Positions 11,790 to 24,659 of a DNA stretch of 64,000 nucleotides are shown here, in pieces. Location: NCBI GenBank assembly GCA_021397835.1, contig JAJFZO010000184.1, positions 558,001-622,000 of the forward strand. The letters are read 5' to 3'. A model generated the notes under the pieces. It was not told where the DNA came from and did not search any database. It was given only the letters and a program-made list of their open reading frames with translations. Positions within the stretch are counted from its first letter, which is position 1; each line of letters starts with the position of its first letter. The DNA comes from Moringa oleifera (lineage: Eukaryota; Streptophyta; Magnoliopsida; Brassicales; Moringaceae). The position numbers and the translations under genes are program-made.

Positions 11790-12818
11790 TTAGGTTTGGC
11801 GAGCTTTGGAGTGCCTCTTGATGAACTCGTCAATTCCATGAATAAGTTCGTTGGTCTGCACACCAGTTGCTGCGTCTGTCTCCACAGCAATCTTGTTGAG
11901 GTAAAAGCTATGACCCATAGCATGACTCATTAGCAGCTCCACGTCTTTCCCAGCCTTTTTCATGGCCTCGTAGTACTCCATCTCTGTGTCCTTGATCAAG
12001 TCCCTCTCCGCCACACACAGAAGCAGCGCCGGGATGTTCAGGCTGTCTATTGCCGGGGCTGCGGGCCCCATGGGGCACGTGATTGGGTGGTCCTTGGTGC
12101 TCCCAACCGGCAGTGCATATCCCAAAAACTTGTCCAGCATGTCCAGGGTCAGTAACGGGGACTGGGGCTGCTCCAACTCCGACCGGCTCCGTTCCGAGCG
12201 GACAAATCCCGGGTGGATTGGAATCCCACCTGCCAGCCTCAATGGGCTCAGGTCCACGCGACCGGCCCGTGCGGCGACTTCGTGAACGATGTTTCCTCCT
12301 GAGCTATCTCCGATGAGGAAAACACTGTTAAAATCTGCATGACGGCGGAGCCAAGGCTCATCCGACTCACCAACAGCCAGCGACCGGAGCCAAAGGAGAG
12401 CGGAGTAGCCATCATCGCAAGCCGCTGGGAGAGGGTTCTCTGGGGCTAGCGGGAGGTAGACGGAGACGCAAATTGCTGGAATCGACCTGACGAGTCGGGT
12501 GTAGAAGTGATAGTACATGTACCAGTCGGGTTGGCTTATGCAAAAACCACCCCCGTGAAAGTGAAGTATAACGGGAAGCTTATTGCCGTCTCCTTGTTTC
12601 GTCTCAGGTAAATAAAGCCTGAGCTTGAGACGGAGTTGCGGGGTATCAACGGACACATCACGCGTGGCAACTCCATTGATGAACTGTTCATGTGGTGGCA
12701 CCGGGTCCGTCACGAACTTGATCTCAGGCGGACCGGTCCAAGACCTGTCCACGGAGCCATCGTCGTAGACTCTGAGCCAACCTGAGACCTCGTCGACGAG
12801 CTTACCCACGCGGACCAT
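11790..12818 (-). CDS. CXE17-like: Carboxylesterase, CXE17-like alpha/beta hydrolase
   Basis: An uninterrupted 342-residue frame encodes a complete plant class-I carboxylesterase of the hormone-sensitive-lipase/GID1-related type. The oxyanion-hole motif HGGG is at residues 88-91, the nucleophile elbow GDSSG at 170-174 (catalytic Ser172), the acid is most likely Asp273 in ERDLIKD, and the catalytic His303 lies in MGHSF. GID1 receptors have lost this histidine, so the protein should be an active esterase hydrolysing small ester substrates in the cytosol; the natural substrate is unknown. No signal peptide or membrane segment is seen. Length and the N-terminal VSGWLRVYDDGSVDRSWTGP segment agree best with the CXE17 branch. 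The gene has one exon and is clearly GC-richer than its surroundings. The first ATG is chosen because similarity to the family begins within a few residues of it. It is the only intact gene in the window. Confidence 0.95.
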   Translation of the reverse strand: MVRVGKLVDEVSGWLRVYDDGSVDRSWTGPPEIKFVTDPVPPHEQFINGVATRDVSVDTPQLRLKLRLYLPETKQGDGNKLPVILHFHGGGFCISQPDWYMYYHFYTRLVRSIPAICVSVYLPLAPENPLPAACDDGYSALLWLRSLAVGESDEPWLRRHADFNSVFLIGDSSGGNIVHEVAARAGRVDLSPLRLAGGIPIHPGFVRSERSRSELEQPQSPLLTLDMLDKFLGYALPVGSTKDHPITCPMGPAAPAIDSLNIPALLLCVAERDLIKDTEMEYYEAMKKAGKDVELLMSHAMGHSFYLNKIAVETDAATGVQTNELIHGIDEFIKRHSKARQT

Positions 12819-12883
12819 ATTGGGTGGCAGATATAGCAGTGTAGGCTGTTATAGTATATGTTTGGTAATTGGCCTGGGGTGCC

Positions 12884-12894
12884 TCTATATATAC
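12884..12894 (-). promoter_or_regulatory. TATA box of the carboxylesterase gene
   Basis: On the minus strand TGTATATATAG lies about 66-76 bp upstream of the start codon. This would put the transcription start near 12855 and give a short 5' leader. Assigned by position and sequence only. Confidence 0.6.
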
Positions 12895-13900
12895 AGGAGC
12901 TTGAGCTTTTGAGTAGTGTGGAAGGGCGAAGCTTCACAGATGGCATCTACTAGGTACTGAGAAATCCATTTTCGTTTTCTTTTTCCAAATTTCTTTTTGG
13001 CGTTTTCTCATATGAAAGATTGAATTAATTGACTTAAGTGTTTGCTAGTGGTTGAGCGGTGGAAGTGGGGACACTCTTGGAAATGAAACTGGCCTCCAGA
13101 ATTCAGTGCAGCATCCCTCCCGCCTATTCAACACTAAACATAAATTGAGCTCAAGTCCTTTGAGAAACGTCCAACATAATTTGTCTATTACCATTAATAG
13201 TCTACATTTTCCTTATGGACCACGTCTTCTGAGTGGTCACAAAACGTGGATTGGCATGCAAATAGAAAGGAAAACGTTTTATTTTTTTGGTACTTACCCA
13301 TTTTTTAATGCAGATATAGTGTACTTATAAAAAATGACCCATACAGGCGAAGTTGTCTACTTAATTTCCCTTTGTTACTGGCAAATGAAAACACATCATT
13401 ATTTGAATAAAATTACTCAAATGAAATTTGATTACCTTTTCTGTTGTTCCAACCATTGAATGCTGACTTTCAATTAATTCTCTTTTAAAAGAAAGGAGAC
13501 TACACGTTTTCCACTTATTTCTTTATGCTTTTAAAAAATATGGTGGTGAGTAGTATGCCCATTAACATAATGAGGAATTCATTGTCGTTTCTTGTTGAAT
13601 TCAAATCAAATCTAATTAAATTTATATCAATTAAGAGACATGATAATATTCTTAATGATTAATAATTTTTTAAAGAAAATCAAAATCAACATCGCCTGCG
13701 GATTTTTCCTGGAAAGATAGAGGAAAGTGAACACCAAAATTCTTGCGAGAAAGAAGTTCTTCAACGCTTCAACATGAAATTGCAGCAGGAAATTAGGTGG
13801 ATCAGACTGTTTGATAAGGAACCTTCCATCTATGTCATTGGGCTTGCTAGCTTTTGGGTCAATGATGAAACCTTACTTTAATAAAGTTGGAATGAAATCT
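12895..13900. other. Upstream flank of the carboxylesterase gene
   Basis: Promoter-side spacer with no second gene. A stretch near 13040-13130 weakly resembles a tRNA-derived SINE head (see findings). The remainder shows nothing recognisable. Confidence 0.4.
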
Positions 13901-16703
13901 TTTAAAGAGTTAATTCACAAATGAGGTAAATGACATGTTACTTTCCAATCAATTTCAATCATCTGGGACAGCTTAAATTTTCAAAATTTGTTGGTTAGCA
14001 TAAGACCAAAAGCTTGACTTGACTAAAGAAGAATCACCAGCTACTATAGATATTTAATTTTATTCGGATTATTTTTTTTAAAATATGATTTAAATTAAAG
14101 TTCAAAAATTTTATTGAAAAACAAAATTATATATTTTTAAAAATTTTAACTGAAAATCTATAAATACCCATCTTGATCAAGACGTAGGAAATTAAAGAAA
14201 AAAAAAGTTTAGAGTTGTTCCTTTTTTTCTAAAAAAAATACTATCTCTCAGGTTCTTTATTTATTTATTTATTTATTGGTATCTTAATTTCCTTTTCAAG
14301 TTATTTTGGAGTTAACCAAAATTTTTTATTTTCGTATAAATAATTTCGTTTTTGTGCATGAATCTCACCTTTTTTTTTAAATTTTCTTTACTTCAATATC
14401 TTTTTGTTTTATTTTATTTTTCATATTTAATTTATGCACGTATAACTTTTGAGTTTGTTATGGTGCTTACCATTTTGCTTTACACATTAATTATTCATAT
14501 AATCAACTAAAATATGATATGAATAGCTGTAATAAGGTGACCTTAGCAAAGAGATGGTTAGTAATGTTGTTAGGCAAGGAAAAGGAACAGATGAGAGTGG
14601 CATAGGGAAGGAAGGATGGCATGACATGAGTTGTGTAGGAAAGAAAAAGAATAAGAAAAAGGGAAAAAAAAAAAGAAAAAAAATGAGAGAAGAGGAAGAA
14701 CTACTTTGATGTGTGGTTATTTGAAAAAGAAGAATGAAGAGGGATAAGTTTAATCAAATTCGAAACTTAAATTTCCTCAAATATCAATATGAAATTTTAA
14801 GTATAGGCAAATTGATTTTTTTTATTATTGATTTATTGGATTTTAATCATGTTTTTAAAGAGAGTTTCAAAATTTGAAATTATAAAATTGATTTAATTTA
14901 ATTTTTTATAAAATTTGAAATTATAAAATTAATTTAATTTAATTTTTTATAAAATTTAAAATATAAAAATAATCTTTTGAGTTCTTAAGAATGTAAAGAG
15001 ATTTCAAAAGAATGATTTTCACATCCTCTAATATAAAAGTGATTTTGAAAACAAAAATTTTGGATTTTTAAGAATGTAAAGAAATTCAAAAGTCTAATAT
15101 TTGTATTCTCTAATATAAAAATTATTTTAAAAATAAAAAATTTCAACAATAAAGTTTTTATATTTTTTAATATAAAAATTATTTTTAAAATAATTTTTTT
15201 AGTTTTATTATGACCTTATGAAGAAGTCTCAAGAGAAAAATTTTTATATTTTTTAATAAAAAATTTATTTTCAAAAATAAAACAGAAAAATATTTTGTTA
15301 GAGATTGTAAAAAAATCTCAAGAGAAAAATTACCATATTCTCTAATAAAAGTTAATTTTTTTCAAACAAATCCTTTTTCTTTTTTTGAGATAATGAGAAA
15401 ATCTCAACAGAGAAATTTTCATATTCTTTAATAAAAAATTTTGAAAAAAATATTTTATTTGCATTTATATGACTTAAATTTATTTTTATTTTTAATTAAT
15501 AGAATTGTAAAATTCAGATTAAAGGCCTAAATCTAGATGTTAAAATTTAATTATTTGCTTGTGAGTAGGATTATGAGATAAAATTATTACATGTGTTACA
15601 TATAATATGATGATACTACACATTTTAGTTTAGTATTAACATGTTATTGCATGAGCATTAGAGGTTGAATAAGAGTGAGACTTTTACATTTCTCTTAAAA
15701 AAAATATTTTCAAGAATAAAAATTAAATAAAAGTGAAACCTTTGTATTCTTCTAATCATCACAAAAAATAATTTTAAGAATTAAGGATGAAACAAAAGTT
15801 AAACTTTTATATTATCTAAAAATCAAAATCTCACTTGTTTCCTTTTCATGAGCATTCAAACTCCTTTTAAGACATGGTTTTGAGAATCAATTTTAATCAT
15901 CAAATAAATTTCAAAAGTGATAAAGAACCATAATCAATAGATACCATTCCTTAGATGTTATGGTGGTGCTAATCATTCTTTATACATAATTGACTCCTAA
16001 ACTTGTATTTTCTTTGTTGAATTTATTTTTGTTAATTTAAAAAATGGTTTTCGAAGATAAACTAATTTCAATATCTAATCATATCACAAAAAAAATTGAT
16101 GGCAGCTCTTGATTTTTTATTCTTTTAAAAGCAAGCTAACAAAAGATTTTTAGGTTGATCAGGGTTTCCCCCATCAGAAACCCATTGTAATAGTTTGGCA
16201 ACTCCATTGGGACTTTAGAGAGCTTGTCGAAATTGACTTTGAAATTACCTTTCGGTTTTGAAAATTGAAGTTTAATCTTGATTGCTAATTATTTCACATT
16301 TATGGCATTGTTGCTTAATTAATTCTTTACTTATTTTGCATTTATGTCTTGTATTATGTGTTCTCATTTAAATTACTCATATTTCTACACATACGGCATT
16401 TCCATCGCATCACCTCTAGAATACGCTATATTTTTAAGGAGTAAAATATGCTTTTCCAAAGTACCTTGCTTCTAAATGGGCTAATGAAATACTTCCACTC
16501 AAATTGAACCTAGAATACTATATTATTGTCAGGAAGTTGTATCTTTCATAATGATGAAAATACTGTTTTGTGGTGTCTTACTAGTGTGATAAGAAGTAAT
16601 TTGAGAGCCAATAGAAAATCTTCCAAACGTAGCATGCAACGAACCTAAGGTGCCAAAACTAGGATATAGGGCCATACCATAAATATAGAACAAGCCCTAT
16701 GGA
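13900..16703 (+). mobile_element. Old Tat-type LTR remnant (LTR end, primer site, leader)
   Basis: A very AT-rich stretch ends at about 16190, directly followed by a primer-binding-like sequence TTGGCAACTCCATTGGGAC (about 16195-16213). This is a variant of the site that follows the other Tat-type LTRs in this window. The next 480 bp resemble the leader of the giant element, sharing TACTTCCACTC, ATTGAACCTAG and an AATGATGA segment. The left edge of the LTR is not defined. The element is interrupted at about 16704 by the next one. Confidence 0.55.
14800..15500. repeat. Degenerate tandem repeats within the old LTR
   Basis: Words such as TCTCTAATATAAAA, AAGAATGTAAAGA and TCTCAAGAGAAAAATT recur roughly every 70-90 bp. 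The array is too decayed to define a consensus by eye. Confidence 0.5.
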
Positions 16704-19700
16704 TGCCAAATTATGCCCTCACTAGAAAATTGGAGCAAAGGTGTCACTATCACTTTTTAGCTTGAATAACAATGTTGGGGTCTAATGAGAAGAAAATTGA
16801 AATTGAAAGAAAAATCAAGTAGACAGCCTCTTAAAATAGTGAGGTAGAGTCTTACGAACCCACAACATCCTTATTGGAGGTCTCCCTAAAATTTTCAATG
16901 CTTTCCTTTAAGCCTATAAAAACTCTTTGAATTTTGGGTTTCTGAGACTACTTTGAAGAGAAAATTCATGATATTGATGTTATGGGGTCTAAGAGAGAAT
17001 AAGAAAAGATTTAATGAAGATTTTGAGGATCTTTCTTCTCGATTTTGTTTTCTACAAGACACTCTTTCCAAATAGAGAAGAGTCTGCAACAATCTTTCTA
17101 GATGAGCTACAAAAGGATATTCTAAAGGTATGAAGTGAATATTAAGACACTAAAGTCTAGTGTAAAAATGAAAATTCACTTAGTCACCCAATAAAAGAGT
17201 CTTTGAACACTTATGCTCCATTTTTAACACTATTCCTAAAAAAGAAAGAGTTTATCAACTGCCTAAGAAGGAGTCTAAAATTTTCTAAAGAGAGTCAAAA
17301 AGAATTCTTTGAATGGTGTAGGATGAATGTTAGGTGGTTAGAATCATCCAAAGCACTGATTTAACTATATATTTCCCCACATATACTTTTTTAAAGGTAA
17401 TAGTCTCTTAAAAAAAGTATGCAGAAGATAGTGCAAATAATCTTCATTATTTTTTAGAAATCTGATTTACAATAGGTTTAAAACATAAAGAAAATATATC
17501 TAAGAGGCTTTATCTTTATTATTACTAAAGTCTTTGTTAAGTTCTTGCAAAATTTGACTTATTGAATCTAGAAATACAAAGACTGGGTTCCTTATAGGCT
17601 CAGGCATTATTGAATCATTTATAAGGAAAGGTTGAGAGGCTTATCCTAATTGAGGTCTCTTTTAGGGGAAAGGAAGCTAGGGATAATAAAGGATGAGTTT
17701 TCTAGGTTAGACTTTACAGGAGAGTTTGCCTCTTGAAGGTTAAATGCTTGTGGGGGACCGAGGGGGAGGGGGAGGGGGGAGACTCTCTAAGGGTAGTACT
17801 AGGACATGTTCCTTATCTAAGAGATTAAGGTGGACTTTGGTTCCAGGAGTTAGTAAAGAAAGTAGACATGGGCAAAGTCCTTTTATTGCATGCTAAGATC
17901 TGTTTGGAAGCAATAAGAAGCTCATAGAGGGTGGTGTTAGCACCACAGTCCCGATTTAGATGAGTCCATCTATTGATTCTAGGTGGAATCCTATTCTTGA
18001 ATACCTAAAAGTATGAGTGTCTTTGATTCTTTATAGCTTTTAAGAGGTCACAAACAAAAAAGAAGGTCTCTTGGAAGAAAAATACTAGAATTTCATAGAG
18101 TAATCCAAGTCACTTTACTGTTGCTTTAATTTGAAGAACCTAGAGAAAACTAAAGGAGATAAGTTTTTTATCCCTAGGTCTAAACATCTAACGTAAAAAG
18201 TAATTAGGATTCTCCAAAAGTGAAGGACTAACTAAGAAAAGGACAACCTATAATTTTCACAGATCACCCTAAATAGTGTGTTTAAAGGAAGGCTCAAACC
18301 TCCTTTGAGGTATTCCTCGAACACACAGAGGGCGCTTGGCCTGTTTTTCTAGGGCCTTTCATTAGGTGAGGATATTACCATGCTCATTTTAAGAAAAGTA
18401 TCTCAAATACCATCCAAATCCTAGGTAGATCTTTACTAGTAACTATAAAGGGGCCTACGAATGCCATTCTAAGAGATGTAAAGGAAAATGAAGAATGTAA
18501 CATAGAGTGCAAAATTACCTAAAATGAAAGAAAGCAGTGAGAGACCTTGCTAGCAGGGGAAGACTATTCTTTAAAAGGAATTTGAGGAAATTAAAAGAAG
18601 CAGATATTGTTTAGGAAGGTAGAATGATGCAAAAAACTATAAGAAAGGCTTAAAAAATTAAAAGGAAACTTTTAAAGAGGGTTGGCCATTAAGGAAGAGC
18701 CATTGAAAGGAGTAGACCCTTTGAAGGTGACATTGTTTATATGGCAAGATGAGCTAATGTGGCATGCCGTTAGTGAAGTGCCTCTATTGACGTAGAGTGG
18801 AGTGTTAACTTGGAGATTACTAATTAAGTCACTACTGTTGGTGGGGTAATATAACCATTAATAGTGTAAGAAGACTAATGATGTGGGGCAAAGGTTCAAA
18901 TGGTAACACGTCAATGGGATGAATCTCATGAGTTGGTAGAGTTAAGCATCACCTATTTATCTTGTTCATTAATTAATATGGAAGGATGTCATTGGGCATT
19001 GCTGTTAAATAAGTTCAAGAGGATAACAAACAGATGTAAAAATGATGTGATAAGTGACAGTGACCTAGTGACATATGATAATAGGCAGATCTACCTAATC
19101 AGTAGAAAACTTCTACATGGTAAGTGGAATTGTTGATGTGGCAGTCTATTTGAAAGTGGCATGCCTAAGGGAGTTTGTAGCATATCTTTTATCCTATGCC
19201 TTGGTAAATTTATAAAAATTCAAGTTAGGACTCATACAAAAGAAGGAAAAACGCAAAAATAAATTGAAAATGAGGGCCAGACATGGAGATAAAATCCTAG
19301 ATTTGAAGGAACTAGATGATGTGACAAAGGCCAACGTGACACATTTGTTCTTAGATCATCTGTATAGCAACAAAGGTAATGAAGGGTGTCATCCTACCTA
19401 GATAAGTCAAAAAGTGTCAAAATCAAGTTATAATCAATAAAAAACACCTTGGAATAGTCTTGACCTTGCTCGGCAGACCTCATGAGATAGGGTAAACTCT
19501 GTTGAGCTTGAAGACGCTATTAGGTGCACTACACCAACTGCAATTTGATGCTAATTTGTACCACTGTATAAAATAGATGTAGAATTTCCAATCATAGACA
19601 TGCTTGCACGCTTAGTCATAGGCTTACATATGTTTTTCATACATTGCATAGCAAGAAAGAAAGAGCTCTCTAAAAACTTCTCTTAAGTTTTCATATCTTT

Positions 19701-20386
19701 TCATTAAGATCTTCTTTGTAAAAATTCTATACTCGTTCATATTTTCTTGAAGAAAGGAAGGAATACTACTAAAAGGATATGAGACTTTAGGATGTATGTA
19801 TTCAACTTGAATTCTTATATCTTCTTTTATTATAACACATTCATTTTCTTGAATAAGATTACTAAAGCTGAATTAATTATCATTTGAATTCTTGCTAAAT
19901 TATATGTTTTGATCCATTTAAGTTCTAAGCATATAGTAAAATCATGTTATAGAAAAAAGAGGATATTTTTATAATTGTGTTCGGATTTTCTTTATAAAAT
20001 GTATTTTTTTATAATAAAAATATTAACATATGTATGTTTTTTAACTCTTTATAAAAGAAAAGAGGTGAGCAAGTGCAAACCACTTTCTTTTCCCCAAAAA
20101 TGATTTTGTACATTGAAATGGAATAGGTACAAAGTATTCAAGCACTTTGATCAAAATAACCCTAAAATTATTTTTCAATAAAAGAAATCAATATGGTAAC
20201 AATCATGTGTGCTTTGGGGGTACCTTCCCCAAGCGTAACTGATTCCCGAACTTGGAATCTCATATTTTTCTTTTTAACCAGTTAGCCTTACTTTAGGATG
20301 GTAATGAATCACATCCAAAAAGATTAATGGCAACTCTTATTTATCTCATGCTATGGGTTTTTCCGATTGAAACCTCGATCATTACA
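16704..20386 (+). repeat. 5' LTR of element A
   Basis: The stretch starts TGCCAAATTATGCCC and ends CTCGATCATTACA, consistent with TG...CA borders. It aligns in reverse orientation with 27495-32359 and 43634-48460, for example at GGTGCACTACACCAAC near 19525 and at the end motif before the primer site. At 3.68 kb it is about 1.1 kb shorter than those copies, apparently through a deletion in the part matching the second exon of the reverse-strand gene. Confidence 0.8.
17600..18520 (-). pseudogene. Reverse-strand PF04195-like gene remnant in LTR A
   Basis: On the minus strand near 18420-18180 the frame reads MVISSPNERP, then LCVFEEYLKGGLSLPLNTLF and a NYRLSFS-LVLHFWRILITF segment. These match the same region in the two LTRs of the giant element and the plant family described as putative gypsy type transposon. 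Most of the downstream part has been deleted. It is non-functional. Confidence 0.65.
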
Positions 20387-20387
20387 G

Positions 20388-20406
20388 CTAGCGACTCCAC
20401 TAAGGA
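20388..20406 (+). other. Primer-binding site of element A
   Basis: The sequence CTAGCGACTCCACTAAGG directly follows the LTR end. It is a decayed form of a TGGCGACTCC-type site, which in Tat/Ogre lineage elements pairs with the 3' end of a tRNA. The same site in reverse is at 43616-43633. Confidence 0.65.
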
Positions 20407-20939
20407 TCGAACCTAAAATCTCTAGTTCTAAGGATTAAGAGAGTCCAACAAAAATTTTGATTTCTTTTCTTGCTTTATATTTATGCTTGCTATGTTTTAT
20501 TTGCTTTAATAATTGTTTATAACATAACATACACCATGATGCATAACATAAGCTCTAAGCTTGAGTTTCATCCTTAAGAGAAATAAGTGTATTTAAGCTA
20601 TCGAGAAGAAACCTCTCATCCACAAAGTAAGTGAGTTATTTCACTCTAATTGAACCTAGGATGTGTTATGAATCTTGGATGCTATTTGTCGCCATGATAA
20701 CAATAATGTTCTTGGGAGCCTTCATTAGTCCAATGACAAAAATCTTAGAACCTTTAAAAATCGATCTTTTCTTGCATAATCAATACCTCTACTTAACCTA
20801 GGGTAATTTCTTGGCTAGGGATAAAGACTGTAAACCTGACTAAGGACATACATTAAATATACTTGATGTGTTGCTATGTTGCATATCATATAATTAAAAT
20901 AAATTAAAGCATATTTTAAAAATTACAATAGAGAAAATG

Positions 20940-22640
20940 AAGAAACATTTAATCATCAAAGAATATAACATTAGATTTAGAGCCCAATCACAAGAAAATA
21001 TGAAATATTATAATGCAAGGATTGAGAAAATCGAAGTTGCTTAAGCAGAAATACCCCAAGCTCAAGCTTATATGCAGAATAAAATACAGTGAAGTTACAC
21101 GGACCTTTAGAACTCCATGACTAAATAAATTCAAGATATGATAAAGTCCATGAAGGGCTCATGAGGGGAAAATCTACTGAAAGGAAATGCTAGAATGAAG
21201 AAATCGAAAAGAACTTTTTATTTTCCAACTGGCAAATCGACTGGAATAGGATTTCAAGGAATTCCTTGATACCTGAGGGGGTAGATATTAGTTGTGGACA
21301 AAAAAAAAGCAATGAATTCAACAAGGTTACTAATCCTGTTAATATAATGGATGCTAAATATCCTATAGAAACTAAAAGGTATATAAGAGCGAACGACATT
21401 AATCAAAAGGTACTAACATAAGCTAAATTCCTCACAAATAAAGTAAATGAATTCCAAGGGATAAGGGAGCACATAAGGGTCACTATAACTGATCTAAGCG
21501 CAGTCCCTAAGTTGGTTTCGAGGATGCATCTTAGATTCTACTTGTGTAAGATGTATGATTACAAATGAAACCAAAAACTATTAAGACATCGCTTTTAGGA
21601 CAGCTTGGAAGATTAAGTGTTGGATCTAGTTATAACCTTCCTCAACCATTATGAATAAATGAAAGAGTTAGCCCCTAACTAGATAACTCTATAGACCATG
21701 TGCAAGGCGAGGAACAAATCATTTAAAGAATACGCACGACGATGGAGGGAAGTCGTGACAAGGTACAACCTCGCTTGACTAAGAGAGAGAGTTATTTGAA
21801 ACTTTCATTGGAACCTTCAAGGCTTAATTTTACAAGAGACTGATCATTATAATAAGGTAAAAATTCATTGACATTATGTAAACAAGGGAATTCATTGAAA
21901 CTGCTGTACAAACGGGAAAATTGGAAGATTTTACTCACTTGAAAAGACTATTTACCGCAAAGAAGGACAAAGAAGCAAGTTTCATATCAAAGCTAGCTTT
22001 TGGCATAATATACAAAGCCCTTCAGAACAATGTAGCCAATGTTAACAATGAATCAACACAGTAAAAGTCATAAAGACAAAAGGTACTTATTCGACCTGTA
22101 TCCTGCTTATATTCTAAATTGTACCCTTAACTATTGGAGTAGAAGATAATTGCCCTACTATTTGTAAAGCCATTTCAACCTCCATACCTTAAGTGGTACA
22201 ATGCTAATGCCTTATGCAAATACTAAAACAGGACAATGGGGTATAACATAGAGAATTGTGTGGCGTTCAATATAAGGTTCAATCATTAGAGGATAATAAA
22301 GTCTTAGGGTTCGAAAGCCCACGCACCCTCAATGGTGCTAACAACCCATTAGCAGCCTATGGAACACATCATGTAAACATGATAAAGATGAGCAACGATA
22401 TTCAAAAAGAATAGCCAAAGCTTTAGAGGTCATAGCAATCGAGATAAGCTAGGCCTAGGTTACGAGTTGATGTCGGCATATATAACAATGAATTGAGAAA
22501 AGTGAAGAAATGAATCCAATCAAATTTAGTCAACCCTCTATCGCATTTTCAAATTTTCTAGGCTATGTGATACAAATCGATCTTTGATGACATATGCCAA
22601 TATAGACGATAATATAACTGGGATATTTTTAGTATTGGAA
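20940..22640 (+). pseudogene. Gag remnant of element A
   Basis: Around 21520-21850 the plus strand encodes a retrotransposon gag core with many stops: KMYDYK, HRF-DSLED, NHYE-MKELAPN, then KSFKEYARRWREVVTRYN. Near 22250-22640 further gag-end motifs appear (ENCVAFNIRF, a segment rich in asparagine-proline, then GLGYEL). The order and motifs fit Tat-lineage gag. Numerous stops and frameshifts make it non-functional. Confidence 0.7.
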
Positions 22641-23039
22641 AAATGAAAATTGTTCTTAATCTTGTTATGAATTTGTATAAAACAATTAGATTGAGATTGA
22701 TTATTAGAGATATACATACCACTTTATTCTTACCATATTAATAAAAAACCTCCTTTCTTTTTTATTTCTGTCCTAATTTATGTTTTATGTGAAAGTTGGC
22801 ATACTCTTATTTTAAAAATTTAATAATGAAAACTTTAATAGTAGATAACTTTAAAAATTTTTAAAGGATAATCTCATTTTGAGGATATGAAAAAAAAAGA
22901 AGATTATAAGATGCCCCAAGAGATTTTGAAGTAAATGGAGCAAGAAGAAAAGCAAATAAGCCTCCATATGGAAGAAAGCAAAATGGTTAAGTGAAAAAAT
23001 TGAAAAAGACAAGAAAGTGGTCAAAAAAAGTACCATGTT

Positions 23040-24170
23040 AGCTATAGATTAAAGAAGAAATTGGTCAAGTTATTGCGAAAATACGCTGATGTGTTCACAT
23101 GGTCATACCAGGACTTGACAAAAGTATAGTGGAACATAAATGATCATTAAAGTCGAAATGTTCCCTAGTTAAAAAAAATAATCTTCAAGAAAATAGAAGA
23201 AAAATAATCATCCCTAATAGATCAAGAACCATGAAAATAAAAATTCTCGATAGTTGAGAATCACATCATAGAAAAGTTAGCAAAATAGCAAGATGAATGT
23301 GAATTACTTCCTGGTTGATTTTATGAATTCAAAAAATCAGGATGAATGTAAATTGCTTCCTAGTGGATTATAAATTTAAAGTAAGAGGATGAATAAGAAT
23401 CTCTTCCTAGTTATCTCTATAGAACAATGGGACAAATGTGAATCATTTTCTGGTAGACCATAGAAAATCAGTGACCAACATGGTACGTAAATATGAATTC
23501 CATCCTAACCAAATAATTTTGAGAAAATTTTTAAGTAATGCTTGATAAATGTGGAGTTGAATGTGAATCGTGTTGTCTATAAGATATCAAGGACTACTGT
23601 CTCTAAAAAAAAAAAACAAAAAATGACTTGAACTATAAGAATTGCCACAAAATACTGTTACTAGCTTTATATGCTTACAAAACTTTAGTAAGAACATTAA
23701 CTGGGACAACTCCATACTCATCAGTATATGACATGAAAGTGATATTGCTGATTGGAATATAGATTGTTTCCCTAAGAATACTTATGGAAACGCAGCTCGA
23801 AGAAGCAGAATGGGTAAAAAACATGGTACAAGCAATTAAATCTTGATTGGTAAGAAAAGATTAAAGGTCATGGGCAGTTGTACGAAATTAAGATGGAAAA
23901 AGCATATAATAAAAACTTACATCTTAGACAATTCAAAGAAAGGGATCTAGCATTCAAACGCATTCTTGAGAATACTATGGACCTAAAAAGAAATAAGCAC
24001 AAAATTAGGATGGGCTTTATGTGATGAAAAAATCTTTCTCTAAAGGAGATTTTATCTTACAAGAAATAGATTGGAAAGAACTGCTTATTCCTGATATCAG
24101 GCAAATTCAATAAGGATAAAAGGTTGTCTTCATCATTCCAATCAAAGGAAAATTAGCATATTAAAGTGGT
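23040..24170 (+). pseudogene. Shortened pol of element A (RT border and integrase C-terminus)
   Basis: At about 23055-23110 the frame reads KKLVKLLRKYADVFTWSYQD, the segment that precedes reverse transcriptase in Tat-lineage pol. At about 23650-23760 it reads LYAYKTLVRTLTGTTPYSSV, the integrase segment after the catalytic core. From 23880 to 24100 it continues with the chromodomain-free C-terminal region (DGLYVMKKSFSKGDFILQE). Between these lies only about 540 bp of short repeats, so RT, RNase H and the integrase core were deleted. Confidence 0.75.
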
Positions 24171-24659
24171 CATTATTAAGAAAAACTAGATGCTTGATAA
24201 TGAATGAGTGAGTCCTTATTTCCCATTCTTGACTTGTATTCCTAATGTTCTTATAAAATGTCATTCATAATAACCTCTTTTTCTTGATATGCTAAATATT
24301 ATTTCTGAGAATTCATGATTGATTAGTTGCTCAAAACGAATTTGATAATAAGTTGTATACAACTTTATAAAATAAGAGAAATTATAATTGAAATCAAGAA
24401 AAAAGATACTTTTTAAAAAACACATCAAGGAAAAGAAAAATAAAAAAAAATGTAAGGGAAGCACCTCTATTAAGAGAATCCTAAATCTAAGGATTAGATT
24501 TGTCATTAAAAACCCAATAGGCATATTTTCAAGGAAGGATACCAACATTGAAGGAATTCGTTATTTATCGAATGGAAAAAGAGAAAAACAAGAAAAAAAT
24601 CAAGGAAAAAGACATATGAGAGAAAGAGAAAAAGATGACTAAAATTAAAAGGAATTGAC

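Noticed and set aside
11986..12316. Open frames opposite to the carboxylesterase
   Set aside because: They are shadow frames of a GC-rich coding region on the other strand; no domain is visible.
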